A DNA stretch of 64,000 nt, from contig NZ_BMES01000002.1 in NCBI RefSeq assembly GCF_014636935.1, forward strand, positions 2,105,148 through 2,169,147, given 5' to 3'. Position numbers and translations under genes: made by a program. Positions 30,450-39,701 of this stretch are shown piece by piece. Numbering within the stretch: the first letter of the stretch is position 1; every line of letters begins with the position of its first letter. Below the pieces are notes generated by a model. That model worked only from the letters and a program-made list of their open reading frames with translations, was not told the DNA's origin and did no database searches. The stretch is from Alsobacter metallidurans. Lineage in GTDB: Bacteria > Pseudomonadota > Alphaproteobacteria > Rhizobiales > Beijerinckiaceae.

Positions 30450-31322
30450 TCAGCGCCCCAGCAGCTTGTGCAACTCCACCGAGAAGGCTGCCGACACGTC
30501 CTCGCGGCTGAGCGCATAGGCGACGTTCGCCATCAGGAAGCCGATCTTGGAGCCGGTGTCGTAGATCTCGCCCGCGAACGTATGGGCGAAGAACGGCTCG
30601 CTCCTGGCCAGCGTGATCATCGCGTCCGTCAGCTGGATCTCGCCGCCAGCGCCGCGCTCCTGGTTTTCCAGGATGTCGAAGATCGCGGGGCTCAGGATGT
30701 AGCGGCCCGAGATCGCGAGGTTAGAAGGCGCCGTGCCCTTGGCGGGCTTTTCCACCATCGAGGTGATGCGCTGGTGGCCCCCCTCGTCCTTCACGCCGAC
30801 GATGCCGTACTGGTGCGTCTCGCTGTCCGGCACCTCATAGGCGGCGATCATGTTGCCGCCATGCACGTCATAGCCCCGGATCATGTCGCCGAGGCAGGAC
30901 GTCCTGCCGAGATGCAGCATGTCGGGCAGCAGCAGCGCGAAGGGCTCGTCGCCGATGATGTCGCGGGCGCACCACACCGCATGGCCGAGGCCGAGCGGCG
31001 CCTGCTGGCGGGTGAAGCTCGTCTGCCCGGCGCCGGGAAGGTCGCGCTTCAGCGCCTCGAGTTCCTTGTTCTTGTTGCGCTCGGCGAGCGTCCGGTCGAG
31101 CTCGAAATTGATGTCGAAGTGGTCCTCGATCACCGCCTTGCCGCGCCCGGTGACGAACACGAAATGCTCGATGCCGGCGGCCTTCGCCTCGTCCACCACG
31201 TGCTGGATGACAGGGCGGTCGACCACGGTCATCATTTCCTTCGGCACCGCCTTGGTGGCGGGCAGAAAGCGGGTGCCCAGGCCCGCGACAGGAAAGACGG
31301 CCTTGCGGATTTTCTTGGTCAT
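30450..31322 (-). CDS. galU: UTP-glucose-1-phosphate uridylyltransferase
   Basis: A 290-residue nucleotidyltransferase that makes UDP-glucose from UTP and glucose-1-phosphate. The nucleotide-binding motif is FPVAGLGTRFLPATKAVPKE; later family blocks are ALLLPDMLH, MVEKPAKGTAPSNLAISGRY and EIQLTDAM. The ATG at 31322 is used because homology begins with MTKKIRKAVFP; a TTG three codons upstream is possible. It is divergent from galE with a 166-bp gap, so the two UDP-sugar genes may share regulation. UDP-glucose feeds exopolysaccharide, LPS core and glycolipids. Confidence 0.95.
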   Translation of the reverse strand: MTKKIRKAVFPVAGLGTRFLPATKAVPKEMMTVVDRPVIQHVVDEAKAAGIEHFVFVTGRGKAVIEDHFDINFELDRTLAERNKNKELEALKRDLPGAGQTSFTRQQAPLGLGHAVWCARDIIGDEPFALLLPDMLHLGRTSCLGDMIRGYDVHGGNMIAAYEVPDSETHQYGIVGVKDEGGHQRITSMVEKPAKGTAPSNLAISGRYILSPAIFDILENQERGAGGEIQLTDAMITLARSEPFFAHTFAGEIYDTGSKIGFLMANVAYALSREDVSAAFSVELHKLLGR

Positions 31323-31488
31323 GAATCGCAACTGCTTCGACTGGAGGAGATCGGGACGGGTCGCCCCTCGGGGCGCCGGTCGTGGTTCGCGGGCAAACCG
31401 TTAGCACGGCCGTCCGTTCCGGACGAGTTCAGGAAAGTTTATGCACTCTGGGGCAGATTGCACCCCTGGAATTTCTGGAGATGACGCA

Positions 31489-32478
31489 ATGGCTGTGATG
31501 GTGACGGGCGGGGCGGGCTATATCGGCTCCCATATGGTGCTGGCCCTCTTGGACCGCGGCGAGAAGGTCGTGGTGCTCGACAATCTCAGCACAGGCTTCG
31601 CGTCGGCCGTGCCGACCAACGTTCCGCTCGTGGTCGGCGACATGGGCGACCAGGCGCTGGTCGCCTCCGCGATGCGCGAGCACGCCATCGACACGGTGGT
31701 GCATTTCGCCGCCAAGATCGTGGTGCCGGAATCCGTTTCCGACCCGCTGGGCTATTACCTCAACAACACCGTGAAGGCGCGCGCGCTGATCGAGACCGCG
31801 GTGGAGTGCGGCGTGAAGCACTTCGTGTTCTCGTCCACGGCCGCGGTCTACGGCGACGTCAGCGGAGACCCGGTCGATGAGGACGACCCGACCTCGCCGG
31901 TGTCTCCCTATGGCCGTTCCAAGCTGATGACCGAATGGATCCTGCGCGACACGGCCGCCGCGCATCCGCTCAAATTCGTGGTGCTGCGCTACTTCAACGT
32001 GGCCGGCGCCGACCCGAAGGGCCGCACCGGCCAGTCCACGCCGGCCGCAACGCACCTGATCAAGGTCGCGTGCCAGACCGCGCTGGGCCAGCGCCCCTTT
32101 CTGGAGATCTTCGGGACTGATTTCCCGACCCGCGACGGCTCGTGCCTGCGGGACTATATCCACGTCACCGACCTCGCCAACGCCCACATCGCATCGCTCG
32201 ACCATCTGCGCGCCGGCGGCGACAATCTGACGCTGAACTGCGGCTACGGGCAGGGCTATTCGGTGCTCGAGGTGGTCGAGACCGTGAAGCGCGTGTCGGG
32301 CGTGGATTTCGAAACCCGCAGGTCCGGCCGCCGCGCCGGCGACCCTGCCGCCATCGTGGCCACCGGCGAGCGCGTGCGCGAGGTGCTCGGCTGGACGCCC
32401 CAATATGACGACCTCGACACCATCGTGACCCACGCGCTCGAATGGGAAAAACACCTGACCACGCCCAACGCGCGCTGA
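31489..32478 (+). CDS. galE: UDP-glucose 4-epimerase
   Basis: A 329-residue extended SDR that interconverts UDP-glucose and UDP-galactose. The NAD motif is TGGAGYIGSH, the active site shows FSSTAAVYG and SPYGRSKLMTE (Tyr and Lys), and RYFNVAGADP with TRDGSCLRDYIHVTDLA completes the family signature. The ATG at 31489 is the one with TGGAGAT upstream and begins the homology. Head-to-head with galU, whose product provides its substrate. The lytic transglycosylase gene follows after 96 bases on the same strand. Confidence 0.95.
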   Translation: MAVMVTGGAGYIGSHMVLALLDRGEKVVVLDNLSTGFASAVPTNVPLVVGDMGDQALVASAMREHAIDTVVHFAAKIVVPESVSDPLGYYLNNTVKARALIETAVECGVKHFVFSSTAAVYGDVSGDPVDEDDPTSPVSPYGRSKLMTEWILRDTAAAHPLKFVVLRYFNVAGADPKGRTGQSTPAATHLIKVACQTALGQRPFLEIFGTDFPTRDGSCLRDYIHVTDLANAHIASLDHLRAGGDNLTLNCGYGQGYSVLEVVETVKRVSGVDFETRRSGRRAGDPAAIVATGERVREVLGWTPQYDDLDTIVTHALEWEKHLTTPNAR

Positions 32479-32574
32479 ACCTGCCGTAGCGCTCGAGCTG
32501 GCCGGTTAAGCTCCCCTTCACCACGCCCTTCCATGCTGGCTTTGAGCCGCGATGGGCGCGGTGGAGGTGCTGGC

Positions 32575-33837
32575 ATGCGGTGGTGGATTGTTGCGGCGGT
32601 CGGAACGGGCGCGCTGTTCGGCGCGGCAAGCGCCGTGGCCCAGCCCATCCGCCCTGCCCTGGCCGATCCGGTCAACACGGGATCGTTGGGCCCGGCCAGC
32701 TTGAAGCTGGAAGCGCAGCCGGCGTCGGCGTCGTTCGACGCCTTCGTGGCCGGCCTCTGGCCCGCCGCCAAGGCGCGCGGCGTTTCCCGCAAGACGTTTG
32801 ATCAGGCCTTCGCGGGCGTGACCCCGGACGGCAAGATCATCGAGCTGACGCGCAAGCAGTCCGAATTCGTGAAGCCGATCTGGTCGTACCTGGACGGCGC
32901 GGTGTCGGACGCCCGGCTCGCGCGCGGCCGGGATGTCGCGGCCCAATACGCCTCCACGCTGGCCGCCATCGAACGCCGCTACGGCGTCGAACGCTCGGTG
33001 GTGCTGGGCGTCTGGGGAATGGAGACGAATTTCGGGTCGTTTACGGGCGGCAAGGACGTGATTCGCTCGCTCGCCACCCTGGCGCATATCCGCTACCGCG
33101 GGACGTTTTTCCGCGACGAGCTCATCACCGCGCTGGTGATCCTGCAGCAGGGCCATGTGGCGCGCGCCGACATGAAGGGCTCATGGGCCGGCGCCATGGG
33201 GCAGACGCAGTTCATGCCGTCGAGCTTTACGAAGTGGGCCGTCGACCAGGACGGCGACGGCCACAAGGACATCTGGACCTCGATCCCGGATGCGCTCGCG
33301 TCCACGGCGAACTACCTGAAGAAGCACGGCTGGAAGCACGGGCTGCCCTGGGCAATGGAGGTGCGCCTGCCGCGCCGCTTCGATTTCCGCACCCACACGT
33401 CGAGCTTCGCCCATTGGGCCTCGCTGGGCGCGCAGAGCGCCGACGGCCGGCGCCTGCCGCAGCATGGCGAAGCGTCCCTGTTCATGCCCGCCGGCGCACG
33501 CGGCCCCGTGTTCCTGGTCACGTCCAACTTCAAGGCCATCAAGGCCTACAACAGCTCCGATGCCTATGCGCTCGGCGTCGGTCATCTCGGCGACCGCGTG
33601 ACGGGCGGGGCGCCCATCGCGGCCGCGTGGCCGACCAATGACCCGCAGCTCGACCACGGCCAACGCCGCGAGCTCCAGAGCCGCCTCGCCGCGCTTGGCT
33701 TCTCCATCGGCGAGCCGGACGGGCGAATCGGAACCAAGACCCGCGATGCGCTCCGCAGCTTCCAGCAGCGCCGTGGCCTGACGCCCGACGGCTATCCCAC
33801 GCTCGCCATGCTGGAGGCGCTGCGCACCTACCGTTGA
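32575..33837 (+). CDS. Lytic murein transglycosylase, MltB type with peptidoglycan-binding domain
   Basis: A 420-residue exported enzyme that cleaves peptidoglycan between MurNAc and GlcNAc with formation of a 1,6-anhydro product. After a signal peptide (VAAVGTGALFGAASAVA) comes the SLT_2/MltB domain, with the catalytic Glu in VLGVWGMETNFGSF and the substrate-binding block GSWAGAMGQTQFMPSS. The C-terminal PG_binding_1 domain (QRRELQSRLAALGFSIGEPD to MLEALRTY) docks on the wall. The ATG at 32575 is preceded by GGAGG. There is no lipobox, so the enzyme is probably soluble in the periplasm, unlike E. coli MltB. Confidence 0.92.
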   Translation: MRWWIVAAVGTGALFGAASAVAQPIRPALADPVNTGSLGPASLKLEAQPASASFDAFVAGLWPAAKARGVSRKTFDQAFAGVTPDGKIIELTRKQSEFVKPIWSYLDGAVSDARLARGRDVAAQYASTLAAIERRYGVERSVVLGVWGMETNFGSFTGGKDVIRSLATLAHIRYRGTFFRDELITALVILQQGHVARADMKGSWAGAMGQTQFMPSSFTKWAVDQDGDGHKDIWTSIPDALASTANYLKKHGWKHGLPWAMEVRLPRRFDFRTHTSSFAHWASLGAQSADGRRLPQHGEASLFMPAGARGPVFLVTSNFKAIKAYNSSDAYALGVGHLGDRVTGGAPIAAAWPTNDPQLDHGQRRELQSRLAALGFSIGEPDGRIGTKTRDALRSFQQRRGLTPDGYPTLAMLEALRTYR

Positions 33838-33885
33838 GAGCGGCCGAGCCCGGGCGGGTTTTGATCTGCGCCGATCCGCACTAGA

Positions 33886-35133
33886 ATGGCTCCGCGCGCC
33901 GAACGTCCGGCGACGCGGAGGCGATCCTTGCGGCATCTGTGGAAACTCGCGATCCTTATCCTGCTGGCGGTCAGCGCGATCCCGGTCGCGCAGGCGCAAA
34001 CCGCTTGGGACGACCGCTACCCGCACCTTTTCGCACCCCAGTTCCAGGCGCGTCCGCGCGCCTATCGGCCGCCGCCGCCCGCCGCGCGTGTTGAGCGGCG
34101 CCGGCCCGCCCCGGCCGCAACCGTGGTGGTGGGCGACAGCCCCGAAAAGCCCTCGATCGAGCCGACCGCCTTCGTGCTGGTGCTGGGCGACACGATGGCC
34201 GAGCAGGTCGCCACCGGCCTCGGCGAAGCCTTCGAGGACAATCCCGACGTCCGCATCCTGCGCCGCACCGTCACCTCCAGCGGCCTCGTGCGCGAGGACT
34301 TTCACGATTGGCGCAAGACCGTCCGCGAGGTGCTGGCCTCGCCGGAGAAGCTCACCCACGCGGTGATGTTGATCGGCTCCAACGACCGGCAGGCGATCAG
34401 GGACGGCTCGAGCGGGCCGATCGAGGCGTTCTCCGACCCTTGGAAAGAGGCCTACGCGGCGCGCGTGGACGAGATCGGCAAGGCCTTCGCCGACAAAGGC
34501 GTCCCGCTATTCTGGGTCGGCCTGCCGATCATGGAGGGCGCGCGCGTGTCCGCCGACATGCGCAGCCTGAACGAGATCTATCGCGCCTCGGCGCGCAAGA
34601 CCGGCGCGGTGTTCATCGACCTGTTCGAACCCTTTGGCGACGCCCAAGGCCGCTACTCGCCCTTCGGGCCGGACCTGGCGGGCGACAGCGTCAAGCTGCG
34701 GGCCGGGGACGGCGTGCATTTCACCAAGGCGGGAGCCCGCAAGGCGGCGCATTTCGTTGAAGTCGAAATCCGGCGGGTCCTCGACCAGCGCGCCCCGGCG
34801 GTGGTCGCGGTGCCGGGCGCGGACCCGGACGACCCCGCGTCGCGCGACCCGGCCTTGCAGCCGGGCGGCGTCGAGCGTGCGATCGACCAGGCCGTGCTGC
34901 GCGGCCTCGACGGCCTGCCGCCCGCCCCGCTCGCAATCCCCCAGCGGCCTGTGGCCGGGCCCATTCTGCCACTGACCGGCCCCGAAGCCGCGCCCGGCGG
35001 AACCTTGATCGCCGGAGCCAGCCGCCGGGCGGTCACGGACGCCGGCCAGCTCATCGAGCGCGCCCTCGTGCAAGGCCGCGCGCCCGACCCGAAGCCCGGC
35101 CGCGCAGACGATTTCAGCTGGCCTGGACGCTAG
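33886..35133 (+). CDS. Periplasmic SGNH/GDSL-like protein (DUF459) with Thr in place of the nucleophile
   Basis: A 415-residue exported protein. The signal peptide core is LAILILLAVSAIPVAQA. After a Pro/Arg-rich stretch the SGNH domain begins near residue 95. Block I reads LVLGDTMAEQ (G101 D102 T103), so the expected GDS serine is threonine. Block III is intact (GSNDR, N166) and block V is intact (DGVHFT, D275 and H278). A Pro-rich C-terminal tail of about 120 residues follows. DUF459 proteins are thought to act on cell-envelope acyl or glycan groups. With Thr at the nucleophile this copy may be inactive or altered. It follows the transglycosylase gene after 48 bases. Confidence 0.8.
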   Translation: MAPRAERPATRRRSLRHLWKLAILILLAVSAIPVAQAQTAWDDRYPHLFAPQFQARPRAYRPPPPAARVERRRPAPAATVVVGDSPEKPSIEPTAFVLVLGDTMAEQVATGLGEAFEDNPDVRILRRTVTSSGLVREDFHDWRKTVREVLASPEKLTHAVMLIGSNDRQAIRDGSSGPIEAFSDPWKEAYAARVDEIGKAFADKGVPLFWVGLPIMEGARVSADMRSLNEIYRASARKTGAVFIDLFEPFGDAQGRYSPFGPDLAGDSVKLRAGDGVHFTKAGARKAAHFVEVEIRRVLDQRAPAVVAVPGADPDDPASRDPALQPGGVERAIDQAVLRGLDGLPPAPLAIPQRPVAGPILPLTGPEAAPGGTLIAGASRRAVTDAGQLIERALVQGRAPDPKPGRADDFSWPGR

Positions 35134-35199
35134 CGCGTCATTCCACCAACTGGACAAGGGTTGGTGGGCGAAGATGATCCGCGACGAGTGCGTTCAGCT

Positions 35200-36264
35200 T
35201 CAGATCCAGCCCTGCAGCTCCCGCTCCACCACGGCGTGGATGACGTCCATGCCCTCCGGCGAGTCGTTCAGGCACGGCACATAGGCAAACTTCTCGCCGC
35301 CGTGGTGCATGAAGTGCTCCATGTTCTCGCCCTCGATCTCCTCGAGCGTCTCAAGGCAATCGGACGAGAAGCCCGGCGCGATCACCAGCACCTTCTTGAC
35401 GCCGCGGCCCGGCAGCTCGCCCATGGTGTCGATCAGGTAGGGCTTCAGCCACTCGTCCGGCCCGAAGCGCGACTGGAAGCAGACCATGAAGCGGTCCTTG
35501 TCCAGCCCCAGCGCTTCCCGCAGCAACCGCCCGGTCTTCATGCACTGGCAATGGTAGGGGTCGCCCTTGAGTAGATACTCCATCGGCACGCCGTGGAACG
35601 AGGCGACAATCATGTCGGGCTCGAAGTCGATGCTGGCCAGCTTGGCTTTCACGGTCTTGGCCAGCGCATCGATGTAGACCGGGTCGTCGTGCCAGGGCGG
35701 CGTCACCCGCACGGCCGGCTGCCAGCGCATGTCCATCAGCGCCTGGAAGGCCTTGTCGCAGGCCGTCGCCGTTGTGGCCGCGCAGGACTGCGGATAAAGC
35801 GGCACGAGCAGGATGCGGTCGCAGCCCTGCTCTTGCAGGGCCTTGATCCGCGAGGGCGTCGACGGGTTGCCGTAGCGCATGCCCCAGTCAACCACGATGC
35901 GGGGATCGCGCGTCGACACCATGGCGGCGAGCTTCTCGGCCTGGGAGCGCGTGATGGTCTTCAGCGGGCTCTCGTCCGCGTCCTTGTTCCAGATGATGTC
36001 GTAGTCCTTGCCTTTCGGGCCGGGACGGACGCTCAGGATGATGAGGTTGAGGATCGGCCACCACAGCCAGCGCGGCTTCTCGATGACGCGCTGGTCGGAC
36101 AGGAACTCCTTGAGATAGCGCCGCATCGACCAGTAGTCGGTCGCGTCCGGGGTGCCGAGATTGAGCAGCAAGACGCCGATCTTGCCCATACGGACGGGCG
36201 GATGCGCCTCCGGCAGCGGGCCGACGGCTTTGAAGTCCGCATCGGGACGGGGCATCACGGTCAT
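35200..36264 (-). CDS. hemH: Ferrochelatase
   Basis: A 354-residue enzyme that inserts Fe(II) into protoporphyrin IX, the last step of heme synthesis. Visible family blocks are GVLLLNLGTPDATD near the start, VVDWGMRYGNPS, LLVPLYPQ followed by ATTATACD, SFHGVPMEYLLKGDPYHCQC with the catalytic-site histidine, and VIAPGFSSDCLETLEEI with the conserved Glu/Asp pair. A short N-terminal extension of 25 residues precedes the family core; the next internal ATG (MGKIGVLL) is an alternative start. Single gene on the minus strand between plus-strand neighbours. Confidence 0.94.
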   Translation of the reverse strand: MTVMPRPDADFKAVGPLPEAHPPVRMGKIGVLLLNLGTPDATDYWSMRRYLKEFLSDQRVIEKPRWLWWPILNLIILSVRPGPKGKDYDIIWNKDADESPLKTITRSQAEKLAAMVSTRDPRIVVDWGMRYGNPSTPSRIKALQEQGCDRILLVPLYPQSCAATTATACDKAFQALMDMRWQPAVRVTPPWHDDPVYIDALAKTVKAKLASIDFEPDMIVASFHGVPMEYLLKGDPYHCQCMKTGRLLREALGLDKDRFMVCFQSRFGPDEWLKPYLIDTMGELPGRGVKKVLVIAPGFSSDCLETLEEIEGENMEHFMHHGGEKFAYVPCLNDSPEGMDVIHAVVERELQGWI

Positions 36265-36395
36265 CGCATCCTCATCGCGTCAAAACAGACAGAAAGCTGC
36301 GGCTGTGGGTCGCTTGCCAAACCCGGAAGGCTCGGCTCCATTATCATCGCACGCCGCCAAGACACCGCTATCACGAGCCTTCTACGGAGACCGCC

Positions 36396-37919
36396 ATGCG
36401 TCCGATCACCCGCCGAGACACGCTGCGCATCGGCCTGGGAGCCGGCGCGGTCGCGATCCTGTCGCGCACCGCCGCCCATGCGCAGGGCGCCGTGAAGGCG
36501 TCCTTCGTTCTCACCAACGACATCTACGAGATGAGCGAGAAGAAGGGCCGTGGTGGCATGGCCCGCCTCGCCGCGGTGGTCAAGGCCGAGCGTGAGAAGA
36601 ACCCCAACACGATCTTCGTCCATGCCGGCGACACGCTGTCGCCGAGCCTGATGTCGGGCTTCGACCAGGGCGCGCACATGATCGAGTTCCTGAACGCCAT
36701 GAAGCTCGACGCGTTCACGCCCGGCAACCACGAGTTCGATTTCGGCAAGGACGTGTTCCTGAAGCGCGTGGCGGAGGCCAAGTTTCCCGTCCATGCCGCG
36801 AATATCCGCATGGCGGACGGTTCAGCGGTTCCGGGCGTGCAGCCCAGCGCCATTCGGGAGGTCGGCGGCGTGCGCATCGGCCTCATCGGTTCGGCGCTGG
36901 AAACCACCGCCCAGCTGTCGAGCCCGGGCGACCTGAAGTTCTCGCCCTCGATCGATTCCATCCGGGCCGAAGCCAAGGCCCTGAGGGAAAAGGGAGCGGA
37001 CTTCATCGTCGCGCTGACCCACACCGACCGGTCCACCGACTTGCGGCTCTTCGACATGCGGGCCGTCGATCTCCTGCTGACCGGCCACGACCACGACCTG
37101 CGGGTGAACTACGACGGCAAGACCGCCATGGCTGAGTCCGGCGAGGACGCCGAATATGTCGTGGTGGTCGAGGTCGCGTTCGACCTCAAGGTCGACGCCG
37201 CCGGCAAGCGCGCGCTCGCCTGGTCGCCGCAGTTCCGCATCATCGACACCGCCACGGTGACGCCCGATCCGGAGGTGCTCGCGATCGTGAAGCGCTATGA
37301 GGCCGAGCTCTCCAAGGAGCTCGACGTCACCGTTGGGTCGCTCGACGTGGAACTGGACAGCCGGAACGCCACGGTGCGCGGCGGCGAGGCCGCCATCGGC
37401 AACTTCATCGCGGACGCGATGCGTGACGTCACCGGGGCCGACGTGGCGATCACGAACGGCGGCGGCATCCGGGCCAACAAGCAGTATGCGGCTGGCGCGA
37501 AGCTGTCGCGCCGCGACATCCTCAGCGAGCTGCCCTTCGGGAACAAGACGGCTCTCACCGAAATCACCGGCGCGGCCCTGAAGGCTGCGCTGGAGAACGG
37601 CTTCAGCCAGATCGAGAATCGCGGCGGGCGTTTCCCGCAGGTGTCTGGCCTCAAGATTGAGGTCGACTCCCGGCAGCCGGTCGGAAAGCGGGTCGTGTCG
37701 GTGCTGGTCAACGGCGCGCCGCTGGACGAGGCGAAGCTCTACAAGGTCGCCACCAACGACTTCATGCTGCGCGGTGGCGACGGCTACACGGCCCTCGCCG
37801 GCAAGGTCGCGGCCACCATCGACTCCGGTGGCTCGCTCATGGCCAACGACGTCATGGTCTACGCCCGCAAGGTCGGCACGGTGAACGCCCGGGTGGAGGG
37901 GAGAACGGTCGTTCGGTGA
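36396..37919 (+). CDS. Bifunctional metallophosphatase / 5'-nucleotidase, Tat-exported
   Basis: A 507-residue periplasmic phosphohydrolase. The N-terminus is a twin-arginine signal (TRRDTLRIGLGAGAVAIL). The calcineurin-like metal domain has FVLTNDIYEM, HAGDTLSPS, TPGNHEFDFG and TGHDHDLRV. The first motif has Tyr where UshA has a His (D-x-Y instead of D-x-H), a variant also seen in eukaryotic-type members. The C-terminal 5'-nucleotidase domain has GNFIADAMRD, NGGGIRA and NDFMLRGGDGY for base stacking. Probably salvages phosphate or nucleosides outside the cytoplasm. The start has CGGAG upstream. Single gene, 67 bases before the DUF1007 gene. Confidence 0.9.
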   Translation: MRPITRRDTLRIGLGAGAVAILSRTAAHAQGAVKASFVLTNDIYEMSEKKGRGGMARLAAVVKAEREKNPNTIFVHAGDTLSPSLMSGFDQGAHMIEFLNAMKLDAFTPGNHEFDFGKDVFLKRVAEAKFPVHAANIRMADGSAVPGVQPSAIREVGGVRIGLIGSALETTAQLSSPGDLKFSPSIDSIRAEAKALREKGADFIVALTHTDRSTDLRLFDMRAVDLLLTGHDHDLRVNYDGKTAMAESGEDAEYVVVVEVAFDLKVDAAGKRALAWSPQFRIIDTATVTPDPEVLAIVKRYEAELSKELDVTVGSLDVELDSRNATVRGGEAAIGNFIADAMRDVTGADVAITNGGGIRANKQYAAGAKLSRRDILSELPFGNKTALTEITGAALKAALENGFSQIENRGGRFPQVSGLKIEVDSRQPVGKRVVSVLVNGAPLDEAKLYKVATNDFMLRGGDGYTALAGKVAATIDSGGSLMANDVMVYARKVGTVNARVEGRTVVR

Positions 37920-37986
37920 TCGAGACGGCGGCCGACGCCCCGCTTTCGCCCCGGTTTCGCGTCATCGCCACGGGGCCACGAAGGGG

Positions 37987-38628
37987 ATGCGCGTGATTCG
38001 TTTGCTGCGGTTCGGCCTCATGGCCCTGCTGGCGTTGTGCGCCGCGACGCTCCCGGCGTCTGCGCACCCGCATGTCTGGGTGAGCGTGAAAGTCGAGGTC
38101 GTTTGGACGCCAGACGGCAAGGTCGCGGCCGTAAAGCACCGCTGGCAGTTCGACGACGCCTATTCGAGCTACGCCGTCCAGGGCCTCGACGCCAATCGGG
38201 ACGGCGTCTACTCGCGCGAGGAGCTGGCCGACCTCGCCAAGGTCAACACCGAGTCGCTCGCCGACACCGAGTTCTTCACCGTCGTCAAGGCGGACGGCAA
38301 GCGCCAGGCTTTCGGCGCGCCGACCGACTACTGGCTCGACCATGCCGACGGCAAGCTGACGCTGAACTACACGCTGCCGCTGCGCGAGCCGGTAGCCGCC
38401 AAGCGGACCCTGATCCTCGATGTCTACGACCCGACCTTCTTCGTCGATTTCAGCTATGCGGACGGCGACGACGCCGTGAAGCTCGCGGGGGGACCGGCCG
38501 GCTGCGCCGTGCAGCTCTCGCGGCCGAAAAAGCCCGACCCCAAGGGCCAGGGGCTGAGCGAGGACTATTTCGCCAACGCCAACATGGGCTTCCAATTCGC
38601 CTCCAAGGTCATCATCGCGTGCCCGTAG
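37987..38628 (+). CDS. DUF1007 periplasmic protein, partner of the NicO transporter
   Basis: A 213-residue exported protein with signal peptide (LMALLALCAATLPASA). The mature N-terminus starts with the DUF1007 hallmark HPHVWV, a likely metal-binding histidine pair. Around residues 70-85 DANRDGVYSREE has the spacing of an EF-hand-like calcium loop. LDVYDPTFFVDFSY and a conserved C-terminal FANANMGFQF block also fit the family. DUF1007 genes nearly always precede NicO-type nickel/cobalt exporters, as here (11 bases apart), so a metal-delivery or sensing role is likely, though not proven for the family. Confidence 0.87.
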   Translation: MRVIRLLRFGLMALLALCAATLPASAHPHVWVSVKVEVVWTPDGKVAAVKHRWQFDDAYSSYAVQGLDANRDGVYSREELADLAKVNTESLADTEFFTVVKADGKRQAFGAPTDYWLDHADGKLTLNYTLPLREPVAAKRTLILDVYDPTFFVDFSYADGDDAVKLAGGPAGCAVQLSRPKKPDPKGQGLSEDYFANANMGFQFASKVIIACP

Positions 38629-38638
38629 GATCCAGCCG

Positions 38639-39676
38639 ATGATGCTCGCGGCCGGGGTCGCGGGCCCGACCTCCTTCCGCCGCCGCCGCGTGCTCTTGGC
38701 GCTCGCCATCGCGCTCGCCGCGCTCGCGCTCGTCGGCTTAGGCGGCGCGATCCTGTCCTGGGCGCTGGGCGGCCTCGGCGCGGCGCCGCCGCCCAGGAGC
38801 CCGTTCGGCATCGGCCTGCGCGAGGGCGGCGGATCCGCCACGGGCCTGACCGGCTGGATCCTGGCGACCCAGAGCCGTTTTTTCCAGAACCTCACGGATG
38901 CGGTGCGGACCATGAAGGCCGCCGGCGACGCCGGCTGGGCGCTGATCGGGATCAGCTTCGCGTATGGGGTGTTTCACGCCGCCGGGCCGGGTCACGGCAA
39001 GGCCGTGATCGCGGCCTGGATCGTCGCGAACGAGAACGCGCTGAAGCGCGGCCTCGCGATGGCGTTCGCGGCCGCGGCCGTTCAGGCCTTCGTGGCGATC
39101 GCGATCGTATCCGTGGCGGCGGGCGTTCTGCGCGCCACAGCGGCCCGCATGACGGGCCTCACCAACGCGGTCGAGCTTGCGAGTTTCGCCGCCGTTGCGC
39201 TAGTCGGCGCGGCGCTCACCTGGCGCAAGGCCTGGCGCCTCGCGGGCCGGATCGCGGCGGACGGCGTCGTTCACGCCCATGCGCCGGGCGAGCCTTGCGG
39301 ACCCGATTGCGGCCACGCGCATTTGCCCGGCCCCGAGCGCGCTGCCGGCTCCTGGCGCGCGGCCGCCGGGGCCGTGCTGGCGGCCGGAATCAGGCCCTGC
39401 TCGGGCGCTATCCTGGTGCTGGTCTTTGCGATGGCGCAGGGCCTCTACGGCGCCGGCGTCGCGTCCGTGCTCGCCATGGGGCTCGGGACGGCGCTCACCA
39501 CGGGAGCCCTGGCGGCCTTGGCGGTGTTCGCCAAGGGGGCGGCCCTCCGGTTCGCATCGGTGCGCGGCCAGGGCGCCGAATGGGCGATGAGCGTGCTGGA
39601 GGTTCTGGCCGGCGCCGTCGTGCTGGCGCTCGGCCTTGCGCTCACCTTCGGGGTCGCGTCGGCCGGCGCGGGCTAG
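38639..39676 (+). CDS. Nickel/cobalt efflux transporter, NicO (RcnA-like) family
   Basis: A 345-residue inner-membrane protein with about six to seven hydrophobic segments. The family motif with metal-binding histidines is FHAAGPGHGKAVIAAW near residue 117-130. A cytoplasmic or periplasmic loop around residue 205-225 is His/Cys-rich (VHAHAPGEPCGPDCGHAHLP), fitting metal binding. The second half motif AGIRPCSGAILVLVF is the other conserved NicO block. Predicted to export Ni or Co, possibly with the DUF1007 protein encoded just upstream. No RcnR/NikR-type regulator gene is seen beside it. Confidence 0.9.
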   Translation: MMLAAGVAGPTSFRRRRVLLALAIALAALALVGLGGAILSWALGGLGAAPPPRSPFGIGLREGGGSATGLTGWILATQSRFFQNLTDAVRTMKAAGDAGWALIGISFAYGVFHAAGPGHGKAVIAAWIVANENALKRGLAMAFAAAAVQAFVAIAIVSVAAGVLRATAARMTGLTNAVELASFAAVALVGAALTWRKAWRLAGRIAADGVVHAHAPGEPCGPDCGHAHLPGPERAAGSWRAAAGAVLAAGIRPCSGAILVLVFAMAQGLYGAGVASVLAMGLGTALTTGALAALAVFAKGAALRFASVRGQGAEWAMSVLEVLAGAVVLALGLALTFGVASAGAG

Positions 39677-39701
39677 CCGGGCCGGCTCGGGTCAAAGCCG
39701 C

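Noticed and set aside
35143..35167. CCACCAA...TTGGTGG hairpin between the SGNH gene and hemH
   Set aside because: The 7-bp stem has an 11-base loop and no T-tract on either strand; too weak to call a terminator.
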